In this document: piece after piece, positions 1 to 7,664 of the stretch
Layout: each line of letters begins with the position of its first letter
Position numbering within the stretch: position 1 is the first letter of the stretch
Assembly: GCA_946481195.1 (NCBI GenBank)
Contig: CAMLNG010000066.1
Coordinates: 1 to 11,724, forward strand
Reading direction: 5' to 3'
DNA: 11,724 bases
Source of the DNA: an uncultured Chromatiaceae bacterium
GTDB lineage: Bacteria > Pseudomonadota > Gammaproteobacteria > Enterobacterales > Alteromonadaceae
Position numbers and translations under genes: made by a program
The notes under the pieces: generated by a model
Databases searched by the model: none
Seen by the model: the letters and a program-made list of their open reading frames with translations, nothing else
What the model was told of the DNA's origin: nothing

Positions 1-361
1 CACCGTGCAACAACAGGTCATCCGCTGCGGCGTCGGCGACATTCAGACAGTCTTCAGTAGCACCTAAAATCGCCTGATTGAGCTGTGGCAACGCCTGCCG
101 CAGCGCTAAAGGTTCCAGTTTGCTGCGGATCAGGCAAAGCTCCTGTGCTTCGGCGGCAGATAAAGGCGGCACCATCAAACTCGCTTTGCCGGCACTGACC
201 AGCCAACCTTCAGCGGCCAGTCGCGACAGCGCATCCCGCACCGGAATGCGGCTGGTCTGATAATAATCAGCCAGCTCCTGTTGTTTCAGTGCCCGGCCTT
301 CCGGCCAATGCCGGCGGCGGATATCGTCCCGCAGTTGCAGATACAGATCAGCTTTTTGCAT
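1..361 (-). CDS. GntR-family (FadR/FCD-like) transcriptional regulator, partial
   Basis: An open frame on the minus strand runs from ATG at 361 to the window edge with no stop, so the C-terminus is missing. The first ~60 residues form a GntR winged helix-turn-helix: YLQLRDDIRRR at the start, then the recognition-helix signature SRIPVRDALSRLAAEGWL at about residues 37-54. The following stretch (LSAAEAQELCLIRSKLEPLALRQA, residues ~70-93) looks like the start of an FCD effector-binding domain, as in FadR-type members. The start codon overlaps the stop of the upstream benE-type gene as TGATG, implying translational coupling. An in-frame ATG at 373 would add four residues (MAGL) and lengthen the overlap; neither start has a strong ribosome site. 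Because it is co-transcribed with a BenE transporter, it probably controls that transporter in response to an aromatic acid or similar ligand (inference). Domain assignment is strong; the ligand is unknown. Confidence 0.85.
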   Translation of the reverse strand, partial: MQKADLYLQLRDDIRRRHWPEGRALKQQELADYYQTSRIPVRDALSRLAAEGWLVSAGKASLMVPPLSAAEAQELCLIRSKLEPLALRQALPQLNQAILGATEDCLNVADAAADDLLLHG

Positions 362-1548
362 CAGGCCCGCCATTTTTGCAGCAATAATACCAGTAGCCCC
401 AGCACCAGGCCCCAAAAGGCTGAAGCGATACCAAAAAAGCTGACTCCGGATGCTGTCAGCAAAAAGGTCAGCATCGCAGCTTCACGATAAGGGCCTTCAG
501 CCGTGACTACAGACAAGTTGCCGGCGATGGTGACTAATAACGCCAACCCAGCCACCACCGCCACCAGTGCCGGCGGAAAAGCCAGAAATAGCGCCACTAT
601 GGTTGAACCCGCTAAACCGGTCAGCAAATAAAACACCCCGGCGGCAATACCGGCGCGGTAGCGCGACGCCGGGTCCGGATGCGCTTCTGGCCCACTGCAA
701 ATCGCGGCAGTAATGGCTGCAAGGTTAATCGAGAAGTTGCCAAAAGGTGCCGTGACCAGTGTCAACAGGCCGGTCACAGTCAATAAAGGCGATACCGGCG
801 TCTGATAGCCCTGACTGCGCAGCACCGCGAGCCCAGGCAGATTTTGCGAAGACATAGTCACGATAAAAAGCGGCAATCCGACGCCTAATATCGCCTGCCA
901 GTGAAACTCGGGCCAGACCCATTCCAGTTGCACCAGGGCCGGCTGCAACTGCTGCACTGACCATTCGCCACGTAACAAAGTGAAAATGACTCCAGCCAGC
1001 AACACCAGCGGAATACTGTATCTGGCGATAACCCGCCGGCTCAGCACAAACAGCAGCACTAACCCTATCACCAGCACAGGCGCCTGTGGCAAATGACGGA
1101 AAATACCCAAGCCAAACTGCAACAAAATCCCGGCCAGCATGGCATTGGCCAGTGGCAGCGGCAGCACTTTGCTCAAGCGGTCAAACCAACCTGATAAACC
1201 AAGCAATAACGTCAGCAAAGCACTGAACATGAAAACGCCGACCGCTTCGGCCAGACTGTAACCGGTCAGGCTGGTCGCCAGCAGCGCCGCCCCAGGCGTT
1301 GACCAGGCCGTTAACACCGGCGCTTTGAAGTACCAGGAAAAGCCGATACAGGTCACCCCCATGGCAAAACCAAGGATACCAATCCAGCTGGCGATTTGGC
1401 TGGCACTGGCGCCTGCGGCGGCGGCCGCCTGAAACACAATGGCGACTGAGCTGGCAAAACCGACCAGCACAGCGACAAAGCCAGCGACCCAATGCGAACT
1501 GCTCCAACCGTCGATCGGTAGGTGTTTTTGTTGTACTACCCCGGTCAT
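361..1548 (-). CDS. benE: BenE-family benzoate/H+ symporter
   Basis: The product is a 395-residue, very hydrophobic inner-membrane protein with about 11-12 predicted membrane segments, the usual length for the BenE family (which includes E. coli YdcO). The family's conserved motif is visible as APVLTAWSTPGAALL at about residues 75-89. Other family-like blocks are LPLPLANAMLAGILLQFG near residue 130-147 and the polar segment NLPGLAVLRSQGYQ near 235-248. Family members import benzoate or related compounds with protons; the actual substrate here is not shown by sequence. No aromatic degradation genes are visible nearby. The start at 1548 is preceded by a G-rich stretch (TTGGGG) at a suitable distance. 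The gene is the first of a two-gene unit with the GntR regulator, overlapping it by one base, and the putative operator lies about 45-75 bp upstream of the start. The family call is secure; the symbol follows the family rather than a demonstrated substrate. Confidence 0.88.
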   Translation of the reverse strand: MTGVVQQKHLPIDGWSSSHWVAGFVAVLVGFASSVAIVFQAAAAAGASASQIASWIGILGFAMGVTCIGFSWYFKAPVLTAWSTPGAALLATSLTGYSLAEAVGVFMFSALLTLLLGLSGWFDRLSKVLPLPLANAMLAGILLQFGLGIFRHLPQAPVLVIGLVLLFVLSRRVIARYSIPLVLLAGVIFTLLRGEWSVQQLQPALVQLEWVWPEFHWQAILGVGLPLFIVTMSSQNLPGLAVLRSQGYQTPVSPLLTVTGLLTLVTAPFGNFSINLAAITAAICSGPEAHPDPASRYRAGIAAGVFYLLTGLAGSTIVALFLAFPPALVAVVAGLALLVTIAGNLSVVTAEGPYREAAMLTFLLTASGVSFFGIASAFWGLVLGLLVLLLQKWRA

Positions 1549-1592
1549 GCTACCCCAACCTGCAATCTTTGAATTGCCAGTAGCATAGCATC

Positions 1593-1624
1593 AAATGTAT
1601 ACATAAATAGTATTTGTATACATT
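1593..1624. promoter_or_regulatory. Twin TGTATACA palindromes, putative GntR operator upstream of benE
   Basis: Two copies of the palindrome TGTATACA sit at 1596-1603 and 1615-1622, with centres 19 bp apart (roughly two helical turns). The flanks extend the symmetry, since AAATGTATACA on the left mirrors TGTATACATTT on the right. The pair lies between the end of the acetyltransferase gene and the benE start, in an AT-rich stretch where the benE promoter must be. FadR-subfamily GntR regulators typically bind short palindromes with a central GT-N-AC arrangement, which fits GTATAC. Assignment to the neighbouring regulator is inference. I could not fix the -10 and -35 of benE with confidence. Confidence 0.6.
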
Positions 1625-1891
1625 TTAAATTTTACCAGCAGGCTGCAGCTTGCTGGCGACATAACTGCAACTGGCATAAATCCGCAGTTGTTGCTGACGG
1701 GCCCACTCAAGAGCTGCAGCAGTCAACAAGGCCGCAATCCCCTGGCCTCTGAATTCCGGTGGCACAAAAGTATGGTAAAAATCGACTGAAGGCTGCCCAT
1801 GAGATTGAAATAGCCGGTATTCCAGTCGCGCTTCTGCGCCATCGGCCTGATAAATAAAACAACATTGTGGTTTCTGATGTTGGACCTGCAT
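1625..1891 (-). CDS. Small GNAT-type N-acetyltransferase (COG2388-like)
   Basis: This 88-residue protein matches the short one-domain acetyltransferase group (COG2388, Pfam Acetyltransf_CG type). The acetyl-CoA pyrophosphate-binding loop is R48-G-Q-G-I-A53, preceded by DFYHTFVPPEFRGQG and followed by the helix LLTAAALEWARQQQL. The C-terminal segment SCSYVASKL matches the family's Cys-x-(Y/F)-V-x pattern. Length is typical for the group (about 90 residues). The start at 1891 is supported by GGAGAGG a few bases upstream. It would be a cytoplasmic acyltransferase; members of this group have no well-established substrate. It lies upstream of benE on the same strand, but the 76-bp gap with operator-like sites suggests separate control. 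It is divergent from the TPR gene at 2023, with a 131-bp shared upstream region. Confidence 0.82.
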   Translation of the reverse strand: MQVQHQKPQCCFIYQADGAEARLEYRLFQSHGQPSVDFYHTFVPPEFRGQGIAALLTAAALEWARQQQLRIYASCSYVASKLQPAGKI

Positions 1892-2022
1892 CTCTGCCTC
1901 TCCGGTTATTCATCTCTGTTACTGAAATTCAGACAAGCTTTACCTATGACAACGCTATCATTTAAAGTGGCCACACTCTGACCGCATGCAGGCCTCACCC
2001 GGCCAGCCCTGAAGGATAAAAG

Positions 2023-4782
2023 ATGAAACTGCCTGTGCTCTCTGTGTTGGTTGCGCTTAGTCTGCAACCTGTCTTCGCGGCGGATACCGCATCAGCTTAT
2101 TACGAAAAGGCCCGGCAATATAGTCAGCGGGCACAATGGCGTGAAGCGGAACTGGAACTGCGCAACAGTTTGCAGCAAAACCCGGCTTATCTGCCGGCCC
2201 GGCTGATGCTGGGTCAGGTTCTGCTGAAAGCCGGCAACTGGAGCAGTGCGGAAAAAGAACTACAACTGGCGCTGGACGGTGGCGCTGCCGTCGAACCACT
2301 GATTTACGACCTGTCCAGGGCATTATTGGCACAGCAAAAAACCAATGAAACGGCGTTTTTACTCGATCAGCATTCGGACTTAAAATCACGGCCGGCTTAT
2401 CAGCTAATGCAGGCAAACCTGTTAAAAATTCAATATAGATACGATGAAGCCGCCACCTTGTATCAACAGGCGCTGAGTCAGGCAGACCTGGAACTGGCCG
2501 ATGAAATTCGCTTCCAGTTTGCCGAACTGCGCTTAAATCAACAGCAGTTTTCCCAAATCCCCCCACTGCTGCAGGCAGTCCGTCCAGATGGAAGTTATGC
2601 CACCAAAGCACAGTATCTGCAGGCACAATTGCATCTGGTACAGCAACAGCCGGAACAGGCACTGCACATTTATCAGCAACTGCTGAGCAAAGACCAGAAC
2701 GACCCTATTGCGCTGCTGGGTAAAGCCCGCGTGTTGCAGCAGCAGGGTAAATTAGCAGAGGCACTGAACAGCATCCTGTTATATCGGGAAAAGTTTCCAT
2801 ACAACCCTTATGGTCAGCTGATCCATGCGGCGCTCGTCGGTTTACAGGGCGATAACAAAGAACAAAGCCGGATGCTGCGTCAGGTGCAAATGCAACTGAA
2901 CAATCTGCCGGAAGACGCCAAAGAACAGGAAGATGTGTTATTGCTGGCCGCAACCATGGATTTCAGTCAGGAAAAATTTGAACAGGCGGTGTTAAAACTG
3001 CGCCGCGCACTGAAACTCTATCCGGCCAATTACCAGGTACATCAGCTGTTGGCACAAAGTTATCTGCAGTTGAATGATGCCAAAACGGCGGCAGGTTTCA
3101 GTCAACAGGCGCTGAAGCTCAATCCGGCCGATTTCCAGCTTTATATACTGGCCGCAGCCATTGCGCGCGCGCAACAGGACATAGCAGCAGAACAGGCAGT
3201 GCTGCAAAAGGCCTTTGCCGCTTTTCCAGAGCAATCCGAAGTGCGTAAAGCTTATATCCAGAGCCTGCTGCGTAATCAGCAAAGTGCTAAGGCCCGCCAG
3301 CTGTTGAGTGAGCAACCTGGTTACAATCAGCAGGCTGATTTAATAGTGCTGGGTTATTTGCAGCTTGAGCAAGGTTTGCTGGGTGATGCGCGCCAAACCG
3401 CTGCCGATTTACTCAAGGCTGATCAGTCCAAAGTGGAGATTTTCCAGCTGGCCGGCGATGTTGCTGCCAAATCTGCAGATGCTGCGTTGGCCAGACAGTT
3501 TTATCAACAAGCCCTGACCCTGGATGCCACTTACAAGCCCAGCCTGTTATCACTGGCAAGTCTGGCGCTGCAACAGCAGGACTGGAGCGGAGCAATGCAG
3601 TCGTACCAGACTTTGCTGAAAAAAGACCCGGCCGACCCGCTGGTGCTGCAACTGATGGCGGATGCGTCGCTGCGTCTTGGCAAAGCCAATGACGCTATTC
3701 AATATCTTCAACAGCTGGACCCACAGGACCAGAAGCTGGTGCCCGCTCGCATGGCGTTGTTGGAATTATATTTACAAACCAATGCCTTACCCGAAGCAAA
3801 AGCGCTGGCTGAACAACTGTCAGAGCAAACCGATATCAGCGCAGATTTGTATTTTGCCAAAGCCCGGCTGGCACTGAAGCAACAGGACCAGGCGGAAACT
3901 CAACGCATGAGCGACATTCTCTATGGGCTTTGGTACGACCAACCCTGGCGCTTGCGCGACCTGGCTGACCTGCAGTTAAATGCCAGAGACAGCAATGGCG
4001 CGAAGAAAACGTTGAGCCGGCTACAATCGCTCGATGGCGATGAATTCCAGATCGGCCTGCTACAGGCCAGGCTTGCATTGCTGGAACAACGGTATACCGA
4101 TGGTTTGCGCTTATTGCAGAAACTGGAAAGCGGAAAGACCAATCAGCCGGCTGTGGCTGAACTCAAAGCGCACTTTTATCTGGCTCAGGGCCAGAATCAA
4201 GCTGCCGTTGAAGTGCTGACGCCGTTGTTCCGCCAATCCGGCGCGCAACCACATCTTCTGCTTTTGCTGCGGGCGCAGCGTGACCAGCCTGCAGCAGTGC
4301 GGCAGCTGCTGCAGGAATGGCTGCAGCAGCACCCGGCAGACCTCAGTGCCACCCTGGCGCTGGCTGAACAGCTTCAGCAGGCTGGCGAGCCCGGACAAGC
4401 CCGGGCGCTATATCAACAAAGCCCATTATTGGCCAGCCAGGCGATTCTGCAGAATAATCTGGCGGTATTGCTGCTGGATACAGACCCACAACTCGCACTG
4501 CAATGGGCTGAGAAGGCGCACCTGTCTATGCCGGAACAAGCCGATATCCTCGATACTTATGGCTATGCGCTGGTCAAAGCCGGCCAGGCGGAAAAGGGCC
4601 TGGGAGTGCTGCGGGAAGCCGAGATCCGTCAGCCACAAGCAGCTTTACTGCAATTGCATATAGCCGCCGCTTTACTGCAGCTGAGCAGAACAGCGGAAGC
4701 CACAGCGATCCTCGATGCTATGCGCAGCCGCCAGCTCGATAGCACGGAGCAACAGCTGCTGCAGAAATTGCAAAAATATTAG
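2023..4782 (+). CDS. prsT: PrsT-like TPR-repeat protein of the PEP-CTERM/exosortase system
   Basis: The product is 919 residues: an N-terminal signal peptide (MKLPVLSVLVALSLQPVFA, likely cut before ADTAS), then an almost continuous array of about 20 tetratricopeptide repeats. Clear repeat units include YYEKARQYSQRAQWREAELE (26-45), LMLGQVLLKAGNWSSAEKEL (61-80) and HQLLAQSYLQLNDAKTAAGF (around 340). The C-terminal units (NNLAVLLLDTDPQLALQWAE, then DTYGYALVKAGQAEKGLGVL) resemble the PrsT/TIGR02917 family, which has about 900 residues. The gene for a PEP-CTERM-like protein next door supports the call. Family members are often lipoproteins tied to exopolysaccharide and protein sorting at the outer membrane. 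Here no lipobox cysteine is present, so a soluble periplasmic protein is predicted. AAGGA at 2012-2016 supports the start. It is monocistronic, ending in a strong terminator. An unrelated large TPR protein remains possible. Confidence 0.68.
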   Translation: MKLPVLSVLVALSLQPVFAADTASAYYEKARQYSQRAQWREAELELRNSLQQNPAYLPARLMLGQVLLKAGNWSSAEKELQLALDGGAAVEPLIYDLSRALLAQQKTNETAFLLDQHSDLKSRPAYQLMQANLLKIQYRYDEAATLYQQALSQADLELADEIRFQFAELRLNQQQFSQIPPLLQAVRPDGSYATKAQYLQAQLHLVQQQPEQALHIYQQLLSKDQNDPIALLGKARVLQQQGKLAEALNSILLYREKFPYNPYGQLIHAALVGLQGDNKEQSRMLRQVQMQLNNLPEDAKEQEDVLLLAATMDFSQEKFEQAVLKLRRALKLYPANYQVHQLLAQSYLQLNDAKTAAGFSQQALKLNPADFQLYILAAAIARAQQDIAAEQAVLQKAFAAFPEQSEVRKAYIQSLLRNQQSAKARQLLSEQPGYNQQADLIVLGYLQLEQGLLGDARQTAADLLKADQSKVEIFQLAGDVAAKSADAALARQFYQQALTLDATYKPSLLSLASLALQQQDWSGAMQSYQTLLKKDPADPLVLQLMADASLRLGKANDAIQYLQQLDPQDQKLVPARMALLELYLQTNALPEAKALAEQLSEQTDISADLYFAKARLALKQQDQAETQRMSDILYGLWYDQPWRLRDLADLQLNARDSNGAKKTLSRLQSLDGDEFQIGLLQARLALLEQRYTDGLRLLQKLESGKTNQPAVAELKAHFYLAQGQNQAAVEVLTPLFRQSGAQPHLLLLLRAQRDQPAAVRQLLQEWLQQHPADLSATLALAEQLQQAGEPGQARALYQQSPLLASQAILQNNLAVLLLDTDPQLALQWAEKAHLSMPEQADILDTYGYALVKAGQAEKGLGVLREAEIRQPQAALLQLHIAAALLQLSRTAEATAILDAMRSRQLDSTEQQLLQKLQKY

Positions 4783-4798
4783 GAAAATCACTTACACG

Positions 4799-4828
4799 CA
4801 GAGTTCCCGCTCCGGGAACTCTGTTTTT
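4799..4828 (+). terminator. Rho-independent terminator after the TPR gene
   Basis: CAGAGTTCCCG (4799-4809) pairs perfectly over 11 bp with CGGGAACTCTG (4813-4823) around a CTC loop, followed by five T (4824-4828). It begins 16 bases after the TAG stop, so the TPR gene is transcriptionally separated from the choice-of-anchor A gene downstream. Confidence 0.93.
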
Positions 4829-4923
4829 CGTCATTTAAGCCACAAAAACACTCAGGTTTTTTGCCTCGTCCCCAGAAAAGCTATCAAATTAAACCATTGT
4901 TATTAAATGATTATTTCTCAATA

Positions 4924-4941
4924 AACTGGTCATGGTCAGTT
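4924..4941. repeat. Imperfect palindrome upstream of the choice-of-anchor A gene
   Basis: AACTGGTCATGGTCAGTT is symmetric at 14 of 18 positions (arms AACTG/CAGTT around CATG). It lies about 27 bp upstream of the -35 box of the proposed promoter, a position compatible with an activator site. No family of binding protein is recognised. Confidence 0.3.
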
Positions 4942-4967
4942 TTCATTAAAATTTCAAAAAGACAGCG

Positions 4968-4996
4968 TTGTCAAAAAGATACTGATCCGTTATTAT
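4968..4996 (+). promoter_or_regulatory. Sigma-70 promoter of the choice-of-anchor A gene
   Basis: A -35 box TTGTCA (4968-4973) and a -10 box TATTAT (4991-4996) are separated by exactly 17 bp; each matches five of six consensus bases. Transcription would start near 5003, giving a leader of about 30 bases with AGGGG (5022-5026) as ribosome site. Two direct copies of TCAAAAAGA (4954-4962 and 4971-4979), 17 bp apart, overlap and precede the -35 and could bind a regulator. Confidence 0.65.
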
Positions 4997-5032
4997 TGCG
5001 CAAATTTTCAGCAGCATTGGCAGGGGCCTGCA

Positions 5033-6097
5033 ATGAAGTTAGTTTTAGTGTTTGGGTTGGTTGCAGCCAGTCTGTTCAGTGTGGCCAGTCAGGCCGGTAG
5101 TATTAGCCTGGGTCAGGCCGCCAATTACAATGTATTCGTTAAAGAAAACTTCAGCGCCAGCTCCTCCGACACCGAAGGTGCGGCAGCGATCGGCGGGAAT
5201 TTGCAGGTCAATGGCGGCTATGATTTTGGCTACGTCAACAGTAGCGCTGCTGCGACAGTCACAGTGGGTGGTAACGTGGTCAAAACCGGCTCCGGACACC
5301 TCAATGTTTACGATGGCGCCGGTAACAGCCGCCTCGGCGACTTGGTATACGCCGGAAGTTACAGCGTGACCGGCGGTGGTGTTGGTGCGGCAAGCGCCAC
5401 TAAAGCACCATCTGCAGTGGACTTCAACAGCGCCTTCACTCAGCTCAATGCCCTGTCAGATCAACTGGCAGCAAAAACCACCCCTGCTGTTGGCATTAAC
5501 CGCAACACTCAGGACGGCGTATTGGTATTTACACCGGCCCAGGTCACGGCAGACAATGTCTATGTATTTAATATTACGCAGGACGACCTGAATACTTTCC
5601 ATACCATCCGTGTGGATAACAGCAATATCAGCAAAGATGCACTGGTCGTGTTTAACGTCAGCAATCCAAACGGCACACCAGCAAAAAACTGGACACCACA
5701 GGCAAAGTGCGCTGTTGGCAAAACTGACTGTCTGTCCCTGACACAAGTGCGTTACGAAGTGGGTGACCTGAACAGCAACAGCGCTGCCATCGCCAATCAT
5801 GTCCTGTTTAACTTCAACGGTATCAATGACCTGCGTATTTCCTCTTCAGTCTATGGTTCTATTCTGGCTCCTAAAGCTGCCATCTCTACTGAATGGGGTG
5901 TGATTTGGGGTCAGGTCATTGCAAAATCCTGGAGTGGTAACCAGCAAGTAAACTGGGCACCATTAGACATCCCACCAGGTGGCAATAACAGCGTCAATGC
6001 ACCAAGCCCGGTTGCCCTGTTATTATTACTGCCAGCGTTATTCTGGATGCGCCGGCGTTCAACTACTCAGGTGCAGACACAACTGCAAATGGCCTGA
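5033..6097 (+). CDS. Secreted choice-of-anchor A family protein with PEP-CTERM-like sorting tail
   Basis: The product is 354 residues with a Sec signal peptide (MKLVLVFGLVAASLFSVASQA, cut before GSISLGQ). The choice-of-anchor A domain fills most of the rest. It opens with ANYNVFVKENFSASSSDTEG and AAIGGNLQVNGGYDFGYVNS (about residues 30-70) and closes with SSSVYGSILAPKAAISTEWG and VIWGQVIAKSWSG (about 270-303). Such domains are found on surface proteins attached by different anchors, hence the name. The C-terminus is tripartite like a PEP-CTERM signal: P324-S-P326, a hydrophobic stretch 327-339 and R340-R-R342. It then continues 12 polar residues further, which is longer than usual. Two cysteines (KCAVGKTDC, near 227-234) could form a disulfide outside the cytoplasm. 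It has its own promoter and terminator. The biological role is unknown; extracellular matrix or biofilm function is inference. The tail is a variant, so exosortase processing is likely but not certain. Confidence 0.85.
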   Translation: MKLVLVFGLVAASLFSVASQAGSISLGQAANYNVFVKENFSASSSDTEGAAAIGGNLQVNGGYDFGYVNSSAAATVTVGGNVVKTGSGHLNVYDGAGNSRLGDLVYAGSYSVTGGGVGAASATKAPSAVDFNSAFTQLNALSDQLAAKTTPAVGINRNTQDGVLVFTPAQVTADNVYVFNITQDDLNTFHTIRVDNSNISKDALVVFNVSNPNGTPAKNWTPQAKCAVGKTDCLSLTQVRYEVGDLNSNSAAIANHVLFNFNGINDLRISSSVYGSILAPKAAISTEWGVIWGQVIAKSWSGNQQVNWAPLDIPPGGNNSVNAPSPVALLLLLPALFWMRRRSTTQVQTQLQMA

Positions 6098-6115
6098 GTG
6101 TTAAAACCACAGCAG

Positions 6116-6141
6116 AAACGGACCGTCAGGTCCGTTTTTTT
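6116..6141 (+). terminator. Rho-independent terminator after the choice-of-anchor A gene
   Basis: AAACGGACC (6116-6124) pairs with GGTCCGTTT (6129-6137) around a GTCA loop, and the T run continues to 6141. It starts 19 bases after the TGA stop. Confidence 0.93.
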
Positions 6142-6344
6142 AATCACGCAATGCCAGTCTGAAGTCAAATCACTACAGCTTTCCCCCGGCGCCTACCCTG
6201 GTTTATCAAACAACAACGCCAATTTGATATTCGTTGCGCAAAATCAGCTGATTCACCGGAATAATGGTTGAAAAAGCTAATCTGATCAGTAATCTGAAGC
6301 TATGTCTTTCGGCTTAAAGCCGTCACCGGAAAAAGAGAGCGCGA

Positions 6345-7529
6345 ATGCCCACAATTGGAACTCCCGGCAGCGCCAGCAGCACCAAAATATTGCTGCTGGG
6401 CTGCGGTGAACTCGGAAAAGAAGTTTGTCTGGAATTAAAGCGTTATGGCTGTGAAGTCATAGCCGCAGACCGCTATCCCAATGCGCCGGCAATGCAGGTG
6501 GCCGACCGTCATTATGTGATTTCAATGCTCGACGGCGCTGCTTTACGTCAGCTGGTTATCAGAGAAAAACCTGATTTTATCGTGCCGGAAATCGAAGCCA
6601 TCGCCACTGCCACCTTACTGGAACTCGAACAGGAAGGCTTTTGCGTGATCCCAAGCGCCCGCGCCGCCCATCTGACGATGAACCGGGAAGGCATCCGCCG
6701 GCTGGCCGCCGAAGAGCTTGCTCTGCCAACATCGCGTTATCGTTTTGCAGATGATCATCCCAGTTATCTCGCGGCAGTTGCAGAAATTGGTTACCCCTGT
6801 GTGGTCAAACCTATTATGTCCTCCTCAGGCAAAGGTCAGTCTGTGCTGAAAAGCGCAGCCGATCTGGCCCACGCCTGGCAATATGCGCAGGAAGGCGGTC
6901 GCGCCGGTAAAGGCCGGGTCATTGTGGAAGGTTTTGTTGATTTTGATTATGAAATCACCCTGCTAACCGTACGCACAGCTGACGGCCAGACGCAATTCTG
7001 TGAACCTATAGGGCATCGGCAGGAACGTGGCGATTATCGTGAGTCCTGGCAACCGCAGGCCATGTCCGAGGTGGCTCTAACTAAAGCGCGCGACTACGCC
7101 GGCCGCATTACTGCTGCATTGGGCGGCCGGGGATTGTTTGGCGTCGAGCTCTTTGTTAAAGGCGACGACGTCTGGTTTAGTGAAGTCTCACCAAGACCAC
7201 ATGATACCGGCATGGTCACGCTGATTTCGCAAAATTTATCCGAATTTGCTTTGCATGCCCGGGCTATTCTCGGCCTGCCGGTACCGGCTATTCGCCAGTA
7301 TGGCCCTGCGGCTTCAGCCGTGTTGCTGGTGGCGGGTCATTCACAGCAAATGCAATATGGCAATCTGGCAGCAGCCTTAACCCAACCTGACACTGAAATA
7401 AGGTTGTTTGGCAAACCAGAAGTACAAGGTGAACGCCGGCTCGGCGTGGCGCTGGCACTGGGTGATACCGTGCAACAGGCCGTAGACAAGGCATTGCAGG
7501 CGATTGCACAAGTGAAAATCAGTCTCTGA
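6345..7529 (+). CDS. purT: Formate-dependent phosphoribosylglycinamide formyltransferase (GAR transformylase 2)
   Basis: PurT uses formate and ATP to convert GAR to formyl-GAR in purine synthesis, independent of folate, unlike PurN. The 394-residue product is nearly the length of E. coli PurT (392) and similar along its whole length. It has the N-terminal nucleotide-fold motif [12 protein letters not shown] (residues ~15-26) and the conserved VPEIEAIAT and [19 protein letters not shown] blocks. The ATP-grasp core includes [18 protein letters not shown] and [20 protein letters not shown], and then comes the metal/ATP site [19 protein letters not shown]. The C-terminus keeps [28 protein letters not shown] at 6332-6339 supports the ATG at 6345. 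No PurR-type box (ACGCAAACGTTTGCGT-like) is seen upstream, and no confident promoter was found. It is a single gene followed by a 135-bp gap. Cytoplasmic; identification is secure. Confidence 0.97.
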   Translation: MPTIGTPGSASSTKILLLGCGELGKEVCLELKRYGCEVIAADRYPNAPAMQVADRHYVISMLDGAALRQLVIREKPDFIVPEIEAIATATLLELEQEGFCVIPSARAAHLTMNREGIRRLAAEELALPTSRYRFADDHPSYLAAVAEIGYPCVVKPIMSSSGKGQSVLKSAADLAHAWQYAQEGGRAGKGRVIVEGFVDFDYEITLLTVRTADGQTQFCEPIGHRQERGDYRESWQPQAMSEVALTKARDYAGRITAALGGRGLFGVELFVKGDDVWFSEVSPRPHDTGMVTLISQNLSEFALHARAILGLPVPAIRQYGPAASAVLLVAGHSQQMQYGNLAAALTQPDTEIRLFGKPEVQGERRLGVALALGDTVQQAVDKALQAIAQVKISL

Positions 7530-7597
7530 ACATTGGGCTGTGGCTGATTGTGCTGAAGTCTCCTACACTAAGAATGGACTGCCTGTTCCGGGGTGGT

Positions 7598-7626
7598 CTG
7601 CACAACCTGCAGTTCTGCAAAAGCAG
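7598..7626. repeat. CTGCA repeat cluster upstream of the parA-like gene
   Basis: CTGCA occurs three times at 7598-7602, 7607-7611 and 7615-7619 (spacing 9 and 8 bp), and the last copy forms a small hairpin CTGC-AAAA-GCAG (7615-7626). The cluster sits 39 bp upstream of the ParA start. Partition cassettes with a ribbon-helix-helix partner often carry their centromere or operator as short repeats in this position, so this is a candidate site. The repeats are short enough to be chance. Confidence 0.3.
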
Positions 7627-7664
7627 TGCTGAATTGTTTTGGTCGCGACTAAGAGGGAAGCTCC

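Noticed and set aside
1892..2022. Promoter for the TPR gene using TATCAT at 1956-1961 as -10
   Set aside because: The -10 is good, but no acceptable -35 lies 16-18 bp upstream and there is no extended -10, so it was not listed as a feature.
2057..2662. Long open frame (201 codons) antisense to the TPR gene
   Set aside because: It is a mirror of the GC-rich coding frame. The plus-strand protein has a signal peptide and clear TPR units, while the antisense product has no recognisable domain or ribosome site.
5018..5033. Sigma-54-like TGGCA...TGCA element just before the choice-of-anchor A gene
   Set aside because: The GG and GC doublets are 9 bp apart rather than 10, and the element abuts the start codon, leaving no room for a leader. 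The AGGGG inside it serves as the ribosome site and a good sigma-70 promoter lies upstream.
6142..6344. PurR operator or purine/ZTP-type riboswitch upstream of purT
   Set aside because: No ACGCAAACGTTTGCGT-like box and none of the conserved ZTP (pfl) core motifs could be seen.
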